From assembly GCA_031291235.1 (NCBI GenBank), contig JARLJL010000013.1:1-64000 (forward strand): 64,000 nucleotides of DNA, in the 5' to 3' direction. Below, piece by piece: positions 1 to 8,607 of the stretch. The position numbers and the translations under genes were made by a program. Source of the DNA: Sulfuriferula sp. Its GTDB lineage: Bacteria > Pseudomonadota > Gammaproteobacteria > Burkholderiales > Sulfuriferulaceae. The notes beneath the pieces are model-generated. The model did not search any database, was not told where the DNA came from, and worked only from the letters and a program-made list of their open reading frames with translations. The stretch's first letter is position 1. The number at the start of each line of letters is the position of its first letter.

Positions 1-555
1 GACGGCTCGGTGCCGTTCAAGTCCATCGTGCGCCGCCACCGCGACCACGTCATCATGGGCGTCATCTCGCTGGTCGCGGCCTTGCTGATCTCGCCCTCGC
101 TCGCCGCCTGGATGTCTCCGACCATCGCCGGCCTCATTCTGGCGATCTTCCTGTCCTGGTCGAGCGGGCTCAAATCCGTCGGCCTCGCCTTGCGCCGGGT
201 GGGCCTGCTGGTCACGCCCGAGGAGCAGAGCCCTCCGGCCATCGCGACGCGCGCCAACGCCCTATCGGAGACGCTCGCCGCCGAGGGCCACGACCAGGCC
301 GACGGGCTGCGCGTCCTCCACGACGACGCCGATTTCTGCGTTTTGCACCAGGCCTTCCTGCCGCCGGCGGCGCACCGCGCGCGTGGCGACATCACCCCCG
401 AACGAGCGATGGCCGTGGCCAAGCTCAGCGATTCCCGCACCATCGACGACGCCGTGAAATGGCTGCAACGCAAGGAGCGCGTGGCGCTGCTCGAAGACCG
501 CGCCCTGATCGCCCTGCTCGCCCTGCTGCCCCCGTCCGGCCAAGGCGGTGAGTGA
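1..555 (+). CDS. opgH: Glucans biosynthesis glucosyltransferase H, C-terminal fragment
   Basis: This is the 3' end of a gene that enters the window in frame at base 1. OpgH/MdoH is the inner-membrane glucosyltransferase that makes the backbone of osmoregulated periplasmic glucans. The visible 184 residues hold two hydrophobic segments (roughly residues 17-37 and 40-60) followed by a short cytoplasmic tail containing LRRVGLLVTPEE, a stretch I recognise from the C-terminus of this family. The catalytic glycosyltransferase domain lies outside the window. Codon use is very GC-rich and alphaproteobacterial in style, unlike the genes after about position 3,300, so this gene probably belongs to a different organism from most of the window. 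Confidence 0.8.
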   Translation, partial: DGSVPFKSIVRRHRDHVIMGVISLVAALLISPSLAAWMSPTIAGLILAIFLSWSSGLKSVGLALRRVGLLVTPEEQSPPAIATRANALSETLAAEGHDQADGLRVLHDDADFCVLHQAFLPPAAHRARGDITPERAMAVAKLSDSRTIDDAVKWLQRKERVALLEDRALIALLALLPPSGQGGE

Positions 556-703
556 GGCGCGGAGTAAGGCGCGCCGACCGAGTGCGGCCAATCCGCAACG
601 CATGTCGCGAAAATCATGGCGTCGTTAATCGCGGGTTAAGCCGAACGGTGGAAAATACCGGCTCTGGAACAGCGGGTTGCGCAAAACCCGCGCGGAGCCT
701 CCG

Positions 704-1522
704 ATGAACGACCTGATCCCGCCGTCGCAACCCGTGCCGCAAACCCGAGGGACGTCCCAGCCGTCGCTGGACGCCGACAGAGAGGCCTTTTGGGGCCAGG
801 CGCCGGAAATCGAATTTCGCGCGGTCCATCGCGGCCCCGGCAAAGCGCGCATCTTCGCCGCATCCGCCGGCGCGCTGCTCCTGACGCTTGGGATCGGCTG
901 GGCCGCCGCCGACAAGGTCGCCGGCTATTTCGGTCCGCCCGCCCCCGACCCCGCCGCGATCAAGGCCGCCGAGGCCCTCAACGCCGCCCAGGCGCAGCGC
1001 CAGGAACTCGCCGCGCTGCGCGTCCATGTCGAGACGTTGAAGAGCAAGCTGGACGCGCAGGCCCAGAAATCGCGCGCCGCCGAATCGACCATCGCCTCCC
1101 TGCAAAAGGGCCTCGCCGAGGAAAAGGCCGACGCCGCTTCGGCGGCCTCCCAATTGCAGGCCAAGATCGAGAAGATCCAGAGCCAGGCGGCCGAAAAGGC
1201 GGTTGAACGCAATGTCGACAAGGCGCCGACCGCCTCGATCGGCAAGCCGCTGCCGCGTCCGCCGCAAAATCCGGCCAATATCCAGGTCGCGACGCCGGTC
1301 CCCGCTCCGGTCGTCCGCCCCGCGCCCTATCGCGCTTTCGTGCTGCGGGACGTCGGCCCCGGCCGCGCCCTTGTCGAAGGCGGCGGCCGGATCGAGGAAG
1401 TCGAGCCCGGCGACATCCTGCCCGGCGGCGCGATGGTCGAACGGATCGAACGGCGCGGCCAGAACTGGATCGTCATGACCGATCGCGGCTATATAGGCCC
1501 GGATTTCGACTGGGACAATTGA
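704..1522 (+). CDS. Hypothetical single-pass membrane protein with coiled coil
   Basis: I do not recognise a named family. The start chosen is the ATG at 704, preceded by GGAG at 694-697; an in-frame TTG at 677 lacks such a site. The 272-residue protein has a Pro-rich cytoplasmic N-terminus, one hydrophobic segment (about residues 50-70), an Ala/Gln/Glu/Lys-rich probable coiled coil (about 85-165), a Pro-rich linker, and a compact C-terminal region with repeated Gly/Glu/Val and RRGQNW. This layout resembles hypothetical envelope proteins of Rhizobiales. An inverted repeat (672-678 with 685-691) sits just before the ribosome-binding site. Base composition matches opgH before it. Confidence 0.6.
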   Translation: MNDLIPPSQPVPQTRGTSQPSLDADREAFWGQAPEIEFRAVHRGPGKARIFAASAGALLLTLGIGWAAADKVAGYFGPPAPDPAAIKAAEALNAAQAQRQELAALRVHVETLKSKLDAQAQKSRAAESTIASLQKGLAEEKADAASAASQLQAKIEKIQSQAAEKAVERNVDKAPTASIGKPLPRPPQNPANIQVATPVPAPVVRPAPYRAFVLRDVGPGRALVEGGGRIEEVEPGDILPGGAMVERIERRGQNWIVMTDRGYIGPDFDWDN

Positions 1523-1531
1523 TCGGGAAGC

Positions 1532-2137
1532 TCAGAATTCCGGGCGAAGCGCCAGATGCGGCGCGCGTTTGCGCGCGACGGCTTCCTGAAGCGCCGGCAG
1601 AATATCCTCCACCCGGTCGCGGATCAGATAGCGCGCCTCCAGGTTGGCGCGGATGAAGCCCTGGTCGCGCATGTGATCGAGCAGCGCGAGCAGCGGCCCC
1701 CAGAACCCGCCGATGTCGGCGATCAGCACCGGCTTGTCGTGGCGCTCCAACTGGACCCAGGTCAATTGCTCGACCAATTCCTCCAGCGTGCCGATGCCGC
1801 CCGGCAGCGCGACGAAGCCGTCGGCCTTTTCGAACATCAGCCGCTTGCGCTCATGCATGTCCTCGACGACGACGAGCTCCTGCACGCTTTCGAGCATGTT
1901 CTCGCGCTTTTGCAGGAAATGCGGGATGATTCCCGTCACATGCCCGCCAGCGCTCAGGACGGAATGGGCGACCGCGCCCATCAGGCCGAGATCCCCGCCG
2001 CCATAGACCAGGCCGATGTCGTTATCCGCGAGAATGCGGCCGAAAGCCCGCGCCGCCTCGACGAAGGCAGGGTCGACGCCCATGGACGAACCGCAATAGA
2101 CACAAATTTTGCGAATCTTGTGCATCGGCCGCCCCAT
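1532..2137 (-). CDS. LOG-family (TIGR00730) nucleoside 5'-monophosphate phosphoribohydrolase
   Basis: Members of this Rossmann-fold family hydrolyse nucleoside or cytokinin-riboside 5'-monophosphates to base plus ribose 5-phosphate. The family signature PGGIGTLEE is present at about residue 112, with the nucleotide-binding start KICVYCGSS and YGGGDLGLMG near the N-terminus. I chose the ATG at 2137 (MGRPMHKI) because AAAGGGG lies just upstream; the next ATG at 2125 is also possible, and upstream in-frame codons extend to 2218 without family resemblance. It converges with the gene ending at 1522 and is GC-rich like the rest of the first 3.2 kb. Assigning a cytokinin role is not warranted from sequence alone. 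Confidence 0.85.
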   Translation of the reverse strand: MGRPMHKIRKICVYCGSSMGVDPAFVEAARAFGRILADNDIGLVYGGGDLGLMGAVAHSVLSAGGHVTGIIPHFLQKRENMLESVQELVVVEDMHERKRLMFEKADGFVALPGGIGTLEELVEQLTWVQLERHDKPVLIADIGGFWGPLLALLDHMRDQGFIRANLEARYLIRDRVEDILPALQEAVARKRAPHLALRPEF

Positions 2138-2314
2138 TTGCCGCCCCTTTGTGTCCCGCCCTCGGCCAAGGGTCAAGCCGCGCGTAAATCTTCTCTTTTG
2201 TCGCATGGCGATTTCCACGACTCGGGCCTAAATAAGGCCCAACAGCCGTTCCTGCCGGAATCGCCAGATCGCTCGCCGTCCGGGCCTTCCGCCCGCAAAA
2301 CCTGAAGAGGCGTC

Positions 2315-4966
2315 ATGTCCGCCAAGCCCGAAGCCGCTCACGTCCAGCCCGTTCGCCTCGCCGATTACCGCCCGACGGATTATTTGATCGACTCGGTCCA
2401 TCTCGACATCAGCCTCAACCCGATCGCGACCCGCGTCATTTCGCGCCTCGCCCTGCGCCCCAATCCCGACGGAATCGCCGGCGCGCCGCTGGTGCTCGAC
2501 GGCGGCGACCTCAAGCCTTTCCGCGTGCAGCTCGACAACGAGGCGCTTATTTTCTCGGAGGTCGCGACGTCCGAACGCCTCACGATCGCCAACCCGCCCG
2601 CGCGTCCCTTCACGCTGGAGGTCGAGACCCTGCTCGACCCCTCGGCCAATACAAGACTCGAAGGGCTGTATCGTTCCGGCTCGGCCTATTGCACGCAATG
2701 CGAGGCCGAGGGCTTCCGCCGCATCACCTATTATCTCGACCGCCCGGACGTCATGAGCGTCTTCACCGTGCGCATCGAGGCCGACGAGCGCGAGGCGCCC
2801 GTCCTGCTCTCCAACGGCAATCCCGTCGAGAGCGGCGAGACCGGCAACGGCCGCCATTACGCGATCTGGCACGACCCACATCCCAAGCCGAGCTATCTCT
2901 TCGCGTTGGTCGGCGGCGATCTCGGGTCGATCGAGGACGAGTTCACCACCGCCTCGGGCCGCAAGGTCAAGCTCGCGATCCATGTCGAAAAGGGCAAGGA
3001 GCACCGCGCCCATTACGCGATGGAGAGTCTGATCCACGCCATGCGCTGGGATGAATTCGTTTATGGCCGCGAATATGACCTCGACGTGTTCAACATCGTC
3101 GCCGTGCCCGATTTCAACATGGGCGCGATGGAGAACAAGGGTCTCAACATCTTCAACGACAAATATATCCTGGCCGTGCAGGAAACCGCGACCGACAACG
3201 ATTACGCGGGCATCGAGACCGTCGTCGCGCACGAATATTTCCATAACTGGACCGGCAACCGCATCACCTGCCGCGACTGGTTCCAGCTCAGCCTGAAAGA
3301 GGGGCTCACCGTATTCCGCGATCAGGAATTTTCTGCCAACATGGCCTCGCGCGCGGTCAAACGCATCAACGACGTACGTTCGCTGCGCACCGTGCAGTTT
3401 CCCGAAGACGGCGGCCCCATGGCGCATTCCGTGCGCCCCGATTCCTATATCGAGATCGGCAATTTCTACACCAGCACCATCTACAACAAAGGCGCCGAAG
3501 TCATCCGCATGATGCATACCCTGCTCGGCGCGGACGGTTTCCGCAAGGGCATGGACTTGTACTTCGAGCGCCATGACGGACAGGCTGTCACCACCGACGA
3601 TTTTGTCAAGGCCATGGAAGACGCCAACCGGCGCGATCTTGTTCAGTTCCGGCGCTGGTACACCCAGGCCGGCACGCCGCAAATCACTGCCACAGGAACA
3701 TACGACCAGGCTGCGCAAACCTATACGCTGACGCTGAGCCAAAGCTGCCCCGCTACGCCGGAACAAGCGCACAAGCTGCCGTTCCACCTCCCCGTCGCCA
3801 TGGGCCTGCTCGACGCGCAAGGGGCGGATATGCCGCTGCAACTCGACGGCGAATCGACGCCTGCGGGAACGACGCGCGTACTGGAATTGCGTGAGCCCGA
3901 ACAGGAATTCCGCTTCGTCAATGTCGCGCAACCGCCGTTGCCATCATTACTGCGCGGTTTTTCCGCGCCGGTCAAACTGTATGCGGATACCACGCGCGAA
4001 CAGCTGGCGTTTCTGCTGGCGCACGACAGCGATGCCTTTAACCGCTGGGAAGCCGGTCAGCGCCTGGCTGGAGAAATTATTCTGGGACTGGTCGCCGACT
4101 ACCGTAGCGGCAAGGATCTGCACCTCGACGATGCCTTTGTGCAAGCCCTAGCCAAGGCGCTGGGTAGCGATCTCGACCCGGCGCTGCTGGCGCAACTGCT
4201 CACTTTGCCGAGCGAGCTCTATCTGGCGGAAGCGATGGGCGTAGTCGATGTGGACGGCATCCATCTGGCACGGGAATTCGTACGCAAGACGCTGGCCGAA
4301 CGCCTGCGCGACGCATTTGAGACCGTCTATCGCGCCAACGCTACCGGCAGTACTTACCACTTTGATTCTATACACGTCGCCAAGCGCAGCCTGAAAAATC
4401 TCGCTCTCGGTTACCTGATGACATTGAACGACGCCATGGCGCGCAAGCTGTGCCTGCAGCAATTCGAACATGCAGACAACATGACCGACAGCATCGCCGC
4501 GCTGGCGACACTGGCCAATACTGACTGTACGGAACGCACGCCTGCACTGGCTGCGTTTTATGCCAAATGGCAACACGATCCGCTGGTACTGGATAAATGG
4601 TTCGCGTTGCAGGCCACGTCGCAACTGCCGGACACGTTGGCGGAAGTACAGGCGCTGACGCAACATCCGGCATTCGAAATCAGGAATCCGAACAAGGTTT
4701 ATTCGCTGATCGGCGCATACGCCCGCTCAAACCCGGTGCGTTTTCATGATATCTCCGGCGCCGGTTACCGGTTCCTCGCCGACAAGGTATTGCAGATAGA
4801 TGTCTTCAACCCCTCCGTTGCCGCACGCATGCTGGGGGCGCTTAGCCGCTGGCGCAAATACGACAATCAGCGGCAGGCGCTGATGCAGGCAGAACTGCAG
4901 CGCATACTGGCACAACCTGGGTTATCCAAGGATGCTTATGAAGTGGCATCCAAAAGCCTGGCGTAG
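2315..4966 (+). CDS. pepN: Aminopeptidase N (M1 family), apparent two-organism chimera
   Basis: PepN is a cytoplasmic zinc aminopeptidase that removes N-terminal residues from peptides. At 883 residues it has the normal length. The exopeptidase motif GAMEN is at residues 270-274 and the zinc site HEYFH at 306-310, with the third ligand Glu329 nineteen residues after the second His. The ATG at 2315 follows GAAGAGG. The odd point is composition: the 5' part to about codon 306 uses GTC/GTG for Val and has no GTA or ATA codons, while GTA appears from codon 333 and ATA from about position 4,368, as in the genes that follow. The reading frame is intact across the change. The product is probably an artefact of joining two orthologues, although recombination within one genome cannot be excluded. 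Confidence 0.9.
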   Translation: MSAKPEAAHVQPVRLADYRPTDYLIDSVHLDISLNPIATRVISRLALRPNPDGIAGAPLVLDGGDLKPFRVQLDNEALIFSEVATSERLTIANPPARPFTLEVETLLDPSANTRLEGLYRSGSAYCTQCEAEGFRRITYYLDRPDVMSVFTVRIEADEREAPVLLSNGNPVESGETGNGRHYAIWHDPHPKPSYLFALVGGDLGSIEDEFTTASGRKVKLAIHVEKGKEHRAHYAMESLIHAMRWDEFVYGREYDLDVFNIVAVPDFNMGAMENKGLNIFNDKYILAVQETATDNDYAGIETVVAHEYFHNWTGNRITCRDWFQLSLKEGLTVFRDQEFSANMASRAVKRINDVRSLRTVQFPEDGGPMAHSVRPDSYIEIGNFYTSTIYNKGAEVIRMMHTLLGADGFRKGMDLYFERHDGQAVTTDDFVKAMEDANRRDLVQFRRWYTQAGTPQITATGTYDQAAQTYTLTLSQSCPATPEQAHKLPFHLPVAMGLLDAQGADMPLQLDGESTPAGTTRVLELREPEQEFRFVNVAQPPLPSLLRGFSAPVKLYADTTREQLAFLLAHDSDAFNRWEAGQRLAGEIILGLVADYRSGKDLHLDDAFVQALAKALGSDLDPALLAQLLTLPSELYLAEAMGVVDVDGIHLAREFVRKTLAERLRDAFETVYRANATGSTYHFDSIHVAKRSLKNLALGYLMTLNDAMARKLCLQQFEHADNMTDSIAALATLANTDCTERTPALAAFYAKWQHDPLVLDKWFALQATSQLPDTLAEVQALTQHPAFEIRNPNKVYSLIGAYARSNPVRFHDISGAGYRFLADKVLQIDVFNPSVAARMLGALSRWRKYDNQRQALMQAELQRILAQPGLSKDAYEVASKSLA
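3230..3313. other. Probable chimera junction within pepN
   Basis: The composition change is bracketed by the codons for the zinc-binding His306 (3230) and the first GTA codon of the gene (3311-3313). This stretch encodes the most conserved part of M1 aminopeptidases, where two unrelated organisms would share most identity and an assembler could cross over. Everything before is alphaproteobacterial in style and everything after betaproteobacterial. Confidence 0.6.
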
Positions 4967-5134
4967 AGATGTTCGCCCTATAGCGGCTACCGCGGCACGA
5001 CTTGATAAAGGCGCATCAGCCCCAAAATAAGTGTCGTGAACTGGTATATTTTTCAATGAGTTTGGTGAAATTTGCCAGTATCGGTTAAAATAGGCGATTA
5101 TTTATTTACCCATCCCCAACGGCAGGAACGTCAG

Positions 5135-5692
5135 ATGAAAACAGCACAAGAGCTACGCGCAGGTAACGTATTTATGGTCGGTAACGACCCAATGGTGGTA
5201 CAGAAAGCCGAATTCAGCAAATCCGGGCGCAATGCCTCGGTAGTGAAAATGAAGATGAAGAATCTGCTGACCGGTGCAACGGCCGAAGCCGTGTACAAGG
5301 CAGATGAAAAATTCGAAACGGTACAACTGGATTACAAGGATTGCACCTATTCGTATTTTGCCGATCCCATGTACGTGTTCATGGATGGCGAATTCAACCA
5401 GTACGAAATCGAAGTCGACAACATGGGCGACGCGCTGAATTATCTGGAAGATGCCATGCCGCTGGAAGTCATGTTCTACAACGGCAAAGCGATCTCGGTA
5501 GAAATGCCCACCACGGTTGTACGCGAAGTGATTTACACTGAACCAGCCGTACGCGGCGACACATCCGGCAAGGTATTGAAACCGGCAAAAATTTCCACCG
5601 GCTTCGAAGTCCCGGTAGCAGCTTTCGTTGAAATCGGCGATAAAATCGAAATCGACACGCGCACCAACGAATTCAAGCGTCGCGTTAACTAA
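5135..5692 (+). CDS. efp: Translation elongation factor P, Arg32 type
   Basis: EF-P binds ribosomes stalled at consecutive prolines and promotes peptide-bond formation. The 185-residue protein starts [13 protein letters not shown] at the ATG at 5135, preceded by AGGA at 5124-5127; an in-frame ORF extends to 5072 but is not conserved. The tip of domain I reads FSKSGRN, with Arg at residue 32 where E. coli has the lysylated Lys34. The closely similar Neisseria protein has Arg32 rhamnosylated by EarP, so this EF-P is predicted to use EarP and TDP-rhamnose. The earP gene, often next to efp in this group, is not present on either side here. A likely terminator follows. Confidence 0.95.
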   Translation: MKTAQELRAGNVFMVGNDPMVVQKAEFSKSGRNASVVKMKMKNLLTGATAEAVYKADEKFETVQLDYKDCTYSYFADPMYVFMDGEFNQYEIEVDNMGDALNYLEDAMPLEVMFYNGKAISVEMPTTVVREVIYTEPAVRGDTSGKVLKPAKISTGFEVPVAAFVEIGDKIEIDTRTNEFKRRVN

Positions 5693-5703
5693 TGTTGAAC
5701 TCG

Positions 5704-5755
5704 CCACCTGACGGGTGGTCGAATTCGCATCAAAGCAGCTACGGCTGCTTTTTTG
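5704..5755 (+). terminator. Terminator after efp
   Basis: Two hairpins follow the efp stop codon. The first pairs CCACC (5704-5708) with GGTGG (5714-5718). The second pairs AGCAGC (5734-5739) with GCTGCT (5744-5749) and runs into TTTTTT, a standard intrinsic terminator form. It ends just before the ribosome-binding site of moeA. Confidence 0.75.
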
Positions 5756-5771
5756 TTTCCAGGAGTATGCC

Positions 5772-6971
5772 GTGCTGACTGCCGATCAATTATTGGACGA
5801 ACTACTGAACCGCGCACGGGTATTGACCGCGACCGAGACTGTCGCGACCGAAGCCGCACTGGGCCGCGTTCTGGCTGATGCCCGGATATCCGCCATTACC
5901 GTGCCGCCGCTGGACAATAGCGCAATGGACGGCTATGCAGTACGTGCAGCCGAATGCCATACCGACCAGCCGTTGCTGGTATCGCAACGTATCGCCGCCG
6001 GCCACATGGGCGAATCGCTGCAAATCGCCAGCGCAGCGCGCATTTTCACCGGCGCGCCGATTCCACAAGGCGCCGACGCCGTAGTGATGCAGGAACACTG
6101 TATCGTGGAAGGCAATACCATACGTCTGCAAAGCCCCGTCAAGCCCGGTGCCAATATCCGCCGTGCAGGCGAGGACATCATGGCCGGTGCAGAGATACTG
6201 CCCTCCGGCACCCGCATAGGCGCGGCACACATGGGGCTGGCAGCGTCCGTCGGACTGGCGTCGCTGCCGGTTTACCGACGGCTGAAAGTCGCCAGCTTTT
6301 CTACCGGCGACGAACTGGTACAACCCGGCAAGGCACTGCAACCCGGGCAAATCTATAATTCCAATCGCTATACATTGGCCGGACTGGTGCAAACCCTGGG
6401 CTGTGTGTGGATAGACCTGGGCGCGGTACCCGATACGCTCAATGACACCGTCGCCGCATTGCAACGCGCTGCCACGCAGGCCGACGTCATCATCACCAGC
6501 GGCGGCGTGTCGGTCGGCGAAGAAGATCATGTCAAGGCTGCTGTCGCCCGACTGGGCACGATAGACTTGTGGAAAGTAGCGATGAAACCGGGCAAACCGG
6601 TGGCTTTCGGCCGTATCGGCGAAGCGGATTTCATCGGCTTGCCCGGCAATCCAGTCTCGGCATTCGCAACCTTCAGCCTGTTTGCACGGCCATTCCTGCT
6701 CAAACGCATGGGCGCAACGCAACTGCGTCCTACCGTTTATCGCGTACGCGCCGCCAGCGAATGGCTGAAATCCGGTGAACGGCGCGAATTCCTGCGCGGG
6801 CGCACCCAAATTGCCGACGACGGCGAACTCGAGGTGCAACTCTATCCCAACCAGAGCTCCGGCGTGCTCACTTCTACCGTATGGGCCAACGGCTTCGTCG
6901 ATCTCGAAATCGGACAAACCGTACATATTGGTGATATGGTTAAATTTATCCCTTTCAACGAACTCCTGTAA
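5772..6971 (+). CDS. moeA: Molybdopterin molybdenumtransferase
   Basis: MoeA inserts molybdate into adenylylated molybdopterin in the last step of molybdenum cofactor synthesis. The 399-residue protein has the N-terminal VPPLDNSAMDGYAV motif, the MoCF-binding domain with SGGVSVGEEDHVK, and GLPGNPVSAF. The start is GTG at 5772, six bases after AGGAG (5761-5765). An ATG at 5767 is out of frame, and the in-frame extension upstream runs through the efp terminator. It overlaps moaD by one base and forms a tight operon moeA-moaD-moaE. Confidence 0.93.
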   Translation: MLTADQLLDELLNRARVLTATETVATEAALGRVLADARISAITVPPLDNSAMDGYAVRAAECHTDQPLLVSQRIAAGHMGESLQIASAARIFTGAPIPQGADAVVMQEHCIVEGNTIRLQSPVKPGANIRRAGEDIMAGAEILPSGTRIGAAHMGLAASVGLASLPVYRRLKVASFSTGDELVQPGKALQPGQIYNSNRYTLAGLVQTLGCVWIDLGAVPDTLNDTVAALQRAATQADVIITSGGVSVGEEDHVKAAVARLGTIDLWKVAMKPGKPVAFGRIGEADFIGLPGNPVSAFATFSLFARPFLLKRMGATQLRPTVYRVRAASEWLKSGERREFLRGRTQIADDGELEVQLYPNQSSGVLTSTVWANGFVDLEIGQTVHIGDMVKFIPFNELL

Positions 6972-7228
6972 TGCATATCAAGGTACTTTATTTCGCCAGG
7001 TTACGCGAACAGTTCGGCGTCAGCGAAGAAATCGTAGAACTGCCGGACGGCGCGGTCATGGTCGCCATGCTGCTGGACGTACTGCGCGCCCGCGGCGGCG
7101 TGTGGGCGGAACAGCTGGCGGCAGGGCAAGCCTATCGCGTGGCAGTCAATCAGGAATTGGCCGATCAAGTTGCGCCGATTGAAGCCGGCGACGAAGTCGC
7201 CATCTTCCCGCCGGTAACGGGAGGCTGA
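6971..7228 (+). CDS. moaD: Molybdopterin synthase small subunit
   Basis: MoaD is the ubiquitin-like sulfur carrier of molybdopterin synthase. The 85-residue protein ends in Gly-Gly, the residue pair that is adenylylated by MoeB and thiocarboxylated. MoeB itself is encoded elsewhere in this window (54,320). The ATG overlaps the moeA stop as TAATG, and moaE follows directly. Confidence 0.93.
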   Translation: MHIKVLYFARLREQFGVSEEIVELPDGAVMVAMLLDVLRARGGVWAEQLAAGQAYRVAVNQELADQVAPIEAGDEVAIFPPVTGG

Positions 7229-7693
7229 ATGAAAATCTCGGTTCAAATCGAGGATTTTGATCTCGGCAGGGAAGTCACCGAATTACGTGCGCACCAGCCG
7301 CAGATCGGGGCAGTCGCCAGTTTTGTCGGACTGGTACGCGACATCAACGACGGCAGCACGGTTGCCGCGATGAGTCTGGAACATTATCCGGCGATGACGG
7401 AAAAAGCCCTGCGCGACATTGCCGCTGAAGCAGCACAACGCTGGCAGATTATCGATGCCACCATTATCCATCGCATCGGCGACTTGTACCCCACCGATCA
7501 GATTGTGCTGGTCGCGGTGGCTTCCATGCACCGCCACGACGCGTTTGCCGCATGCGAATTCATCATGGATTTTTTAAAAACAAGTGCGCCGTTCTGGAAA
7601 AAGGAGCTCACGCCGCAAGGTGCACGCTGGGTAGATGCCCGCGAAACCGACGAAACTGCGACGCAACGCTGGACTAAACCATCAAAACGTTAA
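7229..7693 (+). CDS. moaE: Molybdopterin synthase catalytic subunit
   Basis: MoaE converts precursor Z (cPMP) to molybdopterin using the thiocarboxylate of MoaD. The 154-residue protein has SFVGLVRD, the conserved HRIGDLYPTDQIVLV and MHRHDAF segments, and the active-site Lys region FWKKELTPQG. It starts immediately after the moaD stop codon. Its 3' end overlaps by 20 bases the 3' end of the convergent ModE-like gene. Confidence 0.95.
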   Translation: MKISVQIEDFDLGREVTELRAHQPQIGAVASFVGLVRDINDGSTVAAMSLEHYPAMTEKALRDIAAEAAQRWQIIDATIIHRIGDLYPTDQIVLVAVASMHRHDAFAACEFIMDFLKTSAPFWKKELTPQGARWVDARETDETATQRWTKPSKR

Positions 7694-8042
7694 ACTCGGC
7701 CGTCAGGGTTTGCAGCATTTGCGCATGCCGCAGTTCCATTTGTTCAAAAGCAGCAATCACCTGATGTGCTTTTGCAGTGAGCTGCGCGCCGCCGCCACCT
7801 TTGCCGCCGGTACTGGTGGCAACAACCGCCTGACCGAACGCGTTACTCATCGCATCGACAGCATCCCACGCCGATTTGTAACTCATCTTCATGGATTTGG
7901 CCGCTTTGGAAATCGACCCGGTCTCGCCGATCCGCTTTAGCAGTTCTACGCGCCCGTGACCAATGAAATTTTTACCATTGCGCGTAATCCACACCCTGCC
8001 CCATACTTGCGTATCAGATAGTGTTGTCATCGATGTGCTCAT
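7674..8042 (-). CDS. ModE-type N-terminal HTH regulator lacking molybdate-binding domains
   Basis: The 122-residue protein is a winged-helix DNA-binding domain of the ModE N-terminal type: GRVELLKRIGETGSISKAAKSMKMSYKSAWDAVDAM, with a Gly-rich wing (STGGKGGGG). The C-terminal TOBE/MOP domains that bind molybdate in E. coli ModE are absent, so how it senses molybdenum, if it does, is unknown. The start at 8042 (MSTSM) or 8030 is uncertain because no clear ribosome-binding site is seen. The ORF stays open to 8255, but that part overlaps the divergent DUF302 gene. Its position tail-to-tail with moeA-moaD-moaE suggests a role in molybdenum gene control (inference). Confidence 0.8.
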   Translation of the reverse strand: MSTSMTTLSDTQVWGRVWITRNGKNFIGHGRVELLKRIGETGSISKAAKSMKMSYKSAWDAVDAMSNAFGQAVVATSTGGKGGGGAQLTAKAHQVIAAFEQMELRHAQMLQTLTAEFNVLMV

Positions 8043-8088
8043 AGTACAAAGAATATTAATGCTGTCATTTAAATAAAGAGGGTACGAC

Positions 8089-8574
8089 ATGAAGACGATT
8101 TTAACCAGCCTGGTCTTGCTTGTATTGACCGCCAGCCTGACTGCAACTGCAGCAGACAGCAATGAATTTGCCAAGGTGTATACGACCAAGGGCGATTTCG
8201 ACAGCGTGCGCGATTCGCTCGTCACCGCCGTAGAAGGGCGCGGCCTGAAAATCAATCACATCAACCATATCAGCGAGATGCTCGACCGTACCGGCAAGGA
8301 TCTGGGCGTCACCACTCAGGTCTACCTGAACGCAGAACAGATAGAATTCTGCAGCGCCGTGCTTTCCCGCAAAATGATGACGGCCGATCCCACCAACATC
8401 ATCGCGTGTCCCTACAGCATCGCCGTCTATAACCTGCCGGCAAAACCCGACACCATTTACGTCGTCTACCGCATCCCGCCCCCCGTCAAGGACAAGACTT
8501 CAAAGGCGATATTCGGCGACGTGGAAAAACTGCTGAACGACATTATCCAGGAAGGCATATCGCTGGCGATGTAG
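8089..8574 (+). CDS. Exported DUF302 domain protein
   Basis: The 161-residue protein begins with a cleavable signal peptide (hydrophobic residues 4-18, then ATAADS) and continues as a DUF302-type domain, with the typical FDSVRDSLVTAVEGRGLKI opening and a CPYSIAVYN core. Function is unknown; DUF302 proteins often sit next to cytochromes or sulfur-oxidation genes. AGAGGG precedes the ATG. It faces the small cytochrome c gene across a hairpin, so the two may act together in the periplasm (inference). Confidence 0.75.
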   Translation: MKTILTSLVLLVLTASLTATAADSNEFAKVYTTKGDFDSVRDSLVTAVEGRGLKINHINHISEMLDRTGKDLGVTTQVYLNAEQIEFCSAVLSRKMMTADPTNIIACPYSIAVYNLPAKPDTIYVVYRIPPPVKDKTSKAIFGDVEKLLNDIIQEGISLAM

Positions 8575-8581
8575 TCCGGCA

Positions 8582-8602
8582 GGGCAGGCATGGCGCCTGC
8601 CC
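8582..8602. terminator. Hairpin between convergent genes
   Basis: GGGCAGGC (8582-8589) pairs perfectly with GCCTGCCC (8595-8602) over a five-base loop. It lies between the stops of two convergent genes and could end transcription from both sides, although neither side has a strong T-run. Confidence 0.5.
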
Positions 8603-8607
8603 GCAGT

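Noticed and set aside
2228-3931. 567-codon open frame on the minus strand
   Set aside because: It is antisense to pepN across the composition break; the product has no family-like motifs and reflects GC-rich codon structure of the sense gene.
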